A DNA stretch of 64,000 nt from contig JAILGF010000153.1 of assembly GCA_024696945.1 (NCBI GenBank), positions 36,177 through 100,176 on the forward strand. The letters run 5' to 3'. Positions 61,102 to 64,000 of this stretch are shown here, piece after piece; position 1 is the first letter of the stretch, and the number at the start of each line of letters is the position of its first letter. The stretch is from Lachnospiraceae bacterium. Its GTDB lineage: Bacteria; Bacillota; Clostridia; Lachnospirales; Lachnospiraceae. The notes below the pieces were generated by a model, which did not search any database, had not been told where the DNA came from, and saw only the letters and a program-made list of their open reading frames with translations. The translations under genes and the position numbers were made by a program.

Positions 61102-61248
61102 GATAAGTGAAGGCAAAAAGCAGGATATATTCGGAAAGTGGCCTGTCCGTATGGAAAAAACAGACAGATAGGCTTATTTTCTGTCTCTGTTTTATAATGA
61201 TATCATGCAAGTCTTCCCATTAAAAAATAATCAGGAGGATTATTCTAC
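61102..61248 (+). promoter_or_regulatory. ppdK leader with alternative hairpins (possible attenuator)
   Basis: AAAACAGACAGA (61157-61168) pairs with TCTGTCTCTGTTTT (61180-61193) with a 2-nt bulge. Its left arm overlaps GACAGATAGGC (61163-61173), which can instead pair in part with GCCTGTC (61141-61147). Mutually exclusive stems suggest attenuation, but the T-run is inside the stem and pairing is imperfect. Confidence 0.35.
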
Positions 61249-63882
61249 ATGAACAAATGGGTATATTTATTTACCGAAGGCGACGCAACTATGAGAAACC
61301 TTCTCGGCGGAAAAGGAGCAAACCTTGCTGAGATGACCAAGATCGGACTTCCCGTACCCCAGGGATTTACCATCACCACTGAGGCTTGTACTCAGTACTA
61401 TGAGGATGACCGTCAGATTAACGACGAGATCATGGGACAGATCATGGAATATGTCGCAAAGATGGAGGAGATTAACGGCAAGAAATTCGGCGACCTTCAG
61501 AATCCTCTTTTAGTATCAGTTCGTTCAGGTGCACGTGCATCCATGCCCGGTATGATGGATACCATCCTTAACCTCGGACTTAACGACGATGTAGTCGCAG
61601 CTATGATCAAGGGCAATCCCGATCCCAAGTTCGAGCGTTTCGTTTATGACTCTTATAGACGTTTCATTCAGATGTTCTCAGACGTAGTTATGGAAGTAGG
61701 TAAGAAGTACTTCGAACAGCTCATCGACAAGATGAAGGAAGAAAAGGGCGTAAAGTTTGATGTAGACCTTACCGCTGCAGATCTTAAAGAACTTGCTGCA
61801 CAGTTCAAGGCAGAATACAAGAAGCAGCTTGGTGAAGATTTCCCTTCAGATCCCGTTGTACAGTTAAAGGAAGCTATCCGTGCGGTATTCCGTTCATGGG
61901 ACAACCCCAGAGCAAACGTATACCGTCGTGACAACGACATCCCTTATTCATGGGGTACAGCAGTAAACGTAATGCCCATGGTATTCGGTAACCTTAACAA
62001 TGAGTCCGGTACCGGTGTTGCATTTACACGTGATCCCGCTACAGGCGAGAAGAAGCTCATGGGTGAGTTCCTTGTAAACGCACAGGGCGAGGACGTAGTA
62101 GCAGGTGTTCGTACACCTATGCCCATCACTCAGATGGAAGAGCAGTTCCCTGACGCATACAAGCAGTTCGTTGAGGTTTGCTCAACACTTGAAAACCACT
62201 ACCATGACATGCAGGACATGGAGTTTACCGTAGAAAACAAGAAGCTCTATATGCTCCAGTGCCGTAATGGTAAGCGTACAGCACAGGCAGCGCTTAAGAT
62301 TGCATGTGACTTAGTAGATGAAGGCATGAAGACCGAGGCAGAGGCTGTAGCCATGATCGATCCCCGTAACCTCGACACACTTCTTCATCCTCAGTTCGAT
62401 GTAAAAGCATTAAAGGAAAACAAACCTCTCGGCAAGGGCCTTGGTGCATCACCCGGAGCAGCTTGCGGACAGATCGTTTTTACAGCAGATGACGCTGAAA
62501 AGTGGGCAGCTGACGGAAAAAAGGTAGTACTTGTTCGTCTTGAGACATCACCCGAGGACATCACCGGTATGAAGGCTGCACAGGGCATCCTTACAGTACG
62601 TGGCGGTATGACATCTCATGCAGCGGTTGTTGCACGTGGTATGGGTAAGTGCTGTGTTTCCGGTTGCGGCGACATCGTAATGGACGAAGAGAACAAGAAG
62701 TTCACTCTTGCAGGCATCACCTTCGTTGAGGGCGACGAGATCTCCATCGACGGTACAACAGGTAACATCTACAAGGGAATCATCAAGACAGTTGACGCCA
62801 CCATCGCCGGCGAGTTCGGCCGCATCATGGGTTGGGCAGACAAATACAGAAGACTTAAGGTCAGAACAAACGCTGATACCCCCACAGATGCAAAGAAGGC
62901 TCGTGAGCTCGGCGCAGAAGGCATCGGCCTTTGCCGTACAGAGCACATGTTCTTCGAAGCAGACCGTATCGCAGCATTCCGCGAGATGATCTGTGCCGAT
63001 AAAGTAGAGGAACGTGAGAAGGCTCTCGACAAGATCCTTCCTTACCAGCAGGGAGATTTCGAGCAGCTCTATGAGGCTCTTGAGGGATGTCCCGTTTGTA
63101 TCAGATTCCTTGATCCCCCTCTTCATGAGTTCGTTCCCACAGAAGAGGCTGACATCAAGAAACTTGCCGAAGCACAGGGCAAGCCTGTTGAAGAGATCAG
63201 GGCATTTATCGACGGTCTCAAGGAATTCAACCCCATGATGGGTCATCGCGGATGCCGTCTTGCGGTTACATATCCCGAGATCGCAAAGATGCAGACAAAG
63301 GCTGTTATCCGTGCAGCCATCAACGTTGCCAAGAAGCATCCCGATTGGAATATCGAGCCCGAGATCATGATCCCGCTCGTTTCCGAAGTACTCGAGCTTA
63401 AGTTCGTTAAGAAGGTTGTTGTTGAGACAGCAGACGCAGAGATCGCTGCTGCAGGTGCTAACCTCAAGTATCAGGTCGGCACCATGATCGAGATCCCCAG
63501 AGCTGCTCTTACAGCCGACGAGATCGCAAAGAACGCAGACTTCTTCTGCTTCGGTACAAATGACCTTACACAGATGACATACGGCTTCTCACGTGACGAT
63601 GCAGGCAAGTTCCTGACAGCTTACTACGATGCAAAGATCCTTGAGAACGATCCTTTCGCAAAACTTGACCGTGTCGGTGTCGGCAAGCTCATGAAGCTCG
63701 CTATCGACCTCGGCAAGAAGGAGAACCCGAACCTTCACATCGGTATCTGCGGAGAGCACGGCGGAGATCCTTCATCCGTAGAGTTCTGCAACGAGATCGG
63801 CCTTGATTACGTAAGCTGCTCACCTTTCCGCGTACCCATCGCAAGGTTGGCTGCTGCTCAGGCCGCTATTGCTGTCAGGTAG
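61249..63882 (+). CDS. ppdK: Pyruvate, phosphate dikinase
   Basis: 877 residues. Interconverts pyruvate + ATP + Pi with PEP + AMP + PPi. ATP-grasp N-terminal domain (LGGKGANLAEMTKIGLPVPQGFTIT, RSGARASMPGMMDTILNLG), central phospho-His domain with the catalytic His in GGMTSHAAVVARGMGK, and C-terminal PEP-binding barrel with LCRTEHMFFE, MGHRGCRLAVTYPEI, FGTNDLTQMTYGFSRDD and the active Cys in GICGEHGGDP. Full length, all motifs intact. Lets the anaerobe save ATP with PPi in glycolysis or make PEP. AGGAGG precedes the start. Confidence 0.97.
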   Translation: MNKWVYLFTEGDATMRNLLGGKGANLAEMTKIGLPVPQGFTITTEACTQYYEDDRQINDEIMGQIMEYVAKMEEINGKKFGDLQNPLLVSVRSGARASMPGMMDTILNLGLNDDVVAAMIKGNPDPKFERFVYDSYRRFIQMFSDVVMEVGKKYFEQLIDKMKEEKGVKFDVDLTAADLKELAAQFKAEYKKQLGEDFPSDPVVQLKEAIRAVFRSWDNPRANVYRRDNDIPYSWGTAVNVMPMVFGNLNNESGTGVAFTRDPATGEKKLMGEFLVNAQGEDVVAGVRTPMPITQMEEQFPDAYKQFVEVCSTLENHYHDMQDMEFTVENKKLYMLQCRNGKRTAQAALKIACDLVDEGMKTEAEAVAMIDPRNLDTLLHPQFDVKALKENKPLGKGLGASPGAACGQIVFTADDAEKWAADGKKVVLVRLETSPEDITGMKAAQGILTVRGGMTSHAAVVARGMGKCCVSGCGDIVMDEENKKFTLAGITFVEGDEISIDGTTGNIYKGIIKTVDATIAGEFGRIMGWADKYRRLKVRTNADTPTDAKKARELGAEGIGLCRTEHMFFEADRIAAFREMICADKVEEREKALDKILPYQQGDFEQLYEALEGCPVCIRFLDPPLHEFVPTEEADIKKLAEAQGKPVEEIRAFIDGLKEFNPMMGHRGCRLAVTYPEIAKMQTKAVIRAAINVAKKHPDWNIEPEIMIPLVSEVLELKFVKKVVVETADAEIAAAGANLKYQVGTMIEIPRAALTADEIAKNADFFCFGTNDLTQMTYGFSRDDAGKFLTAYYDAKILENDPFAKLDRVGVGKLMKLAIDLGKKENPNLHIGICGEHGGDPSSVEFCNEIGLDYVSCSPFRVPIARLAAAQAAIAVR

Positions 63883-64000
63883 GACTTTTTTGATCCACTA
63901 CCAAATCGAGCTCGGAGAAACCCGCGCACGCGCTTTCCGTAAGGCTTGCGGCACTGTCCTCCATGCTTCGAGGTATCAAAATATCCGTGTTGATGTGTTC

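Noticed and set aside
63883..64000. Last 118 bases after ppdK
   Set aside because: No gene start, terminator with clear T-run, tRNA or repeat could be defended; GC-rich short stems are present, but the stretch is cut by the window end.

Overview
The window looks like chromosomal DNA of an anaerobic gut or rumen Firmicute of the Lachnospiraceae type (Butyrivibrio-like; genus is inference). Reasons: extended -10 promoters with 17-bp spacers and strong GGAGG ribosome sites; a phenylalanine T-box in front of pheST; anaerobic ribonucleotide reductase; pyruvate phosphate dikinase; fused SecDF; alpha2-type glycyl-tRNA synthetase; diaminopimelate epimerase; and small families (DUF6171-like, Rpn-type nuclease, XRE-cupin plus acyl-CoA ligase) that are typical of this group. 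Most of the window is housekeeping chromosome. I see no rRNA, tRNA, CRISPR array, insertion sequence or prophage.

Layout. 1-7.3 kb: 3' part of a clostripain-like protease, rpmB, ung, an SCP2-like protein with a histone-H1-like tail, an XRE-cupin regulator followed by an acyl-CoA synthetase, and a TPR lipoprotein. 7.4-11.6 kb: deoxynucleotide and folate block, nrdD (with a fused C-terminal redoxin and NrdR-box-like sites), thyA, a mosaic of palindromic repeats, folA. 11.7-18 kb: galM, then the tight group rel - MBL hydrolase - hemZ - HD-GYP. 18-27 kb: metY behind a degenerate HD-GYP protein on the minus strand, then DUF6171 - EAL protein, a radical SAM protein, a NYN/PIN-like protein full of palindromic repeats, and a membrane GGDEF cyclase, so this segment is rich in c-di-GMP signalling genes. 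27-33.7 kb: an accessory-looking stretch with an Rpn-type nuclease, a secreted subtilase, an HTH-Uma2 fusion, RtcB and a PfkB kinase.

33.8-44.1 kb: T-box-controlled pheST, a MATE transporter fused to an RsbW-like ATPase domain (minus strand), a GH36 alpha-galactosidase, a hexapeptide-repeat protein and a DegV protein. 44.3-49.4 kb: secDF - recJ - proB, followed by a candidate H-type RNA pseudoknot. 49.5-56.3 kb: ahcY, then a cell-envelope block (SH3-amidase, dapF, LtaS-like enzyme) and a PilZ protein. 56.4-63.9 kb: a cold-shock gene (minus strand), then era - recO - aquaporin - glyS - ppdK.

The most unusual items are the MATE-HATPase fusion, the NrdD-redoxin fusion without an adjacent nrdG, the cloverleaf-like palindrome mosaic between thyA and folA, in-frame copies of the GGGGTCAGACCCC palindrome inside the NYN gene (also present as an intergenic cluster before the amidase gene), the pseudoknot element after proB, and the SCP2/H1-tail protein. 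I did not find a multi-gene cluster that I can defend as a new defence or biosynthetic system.
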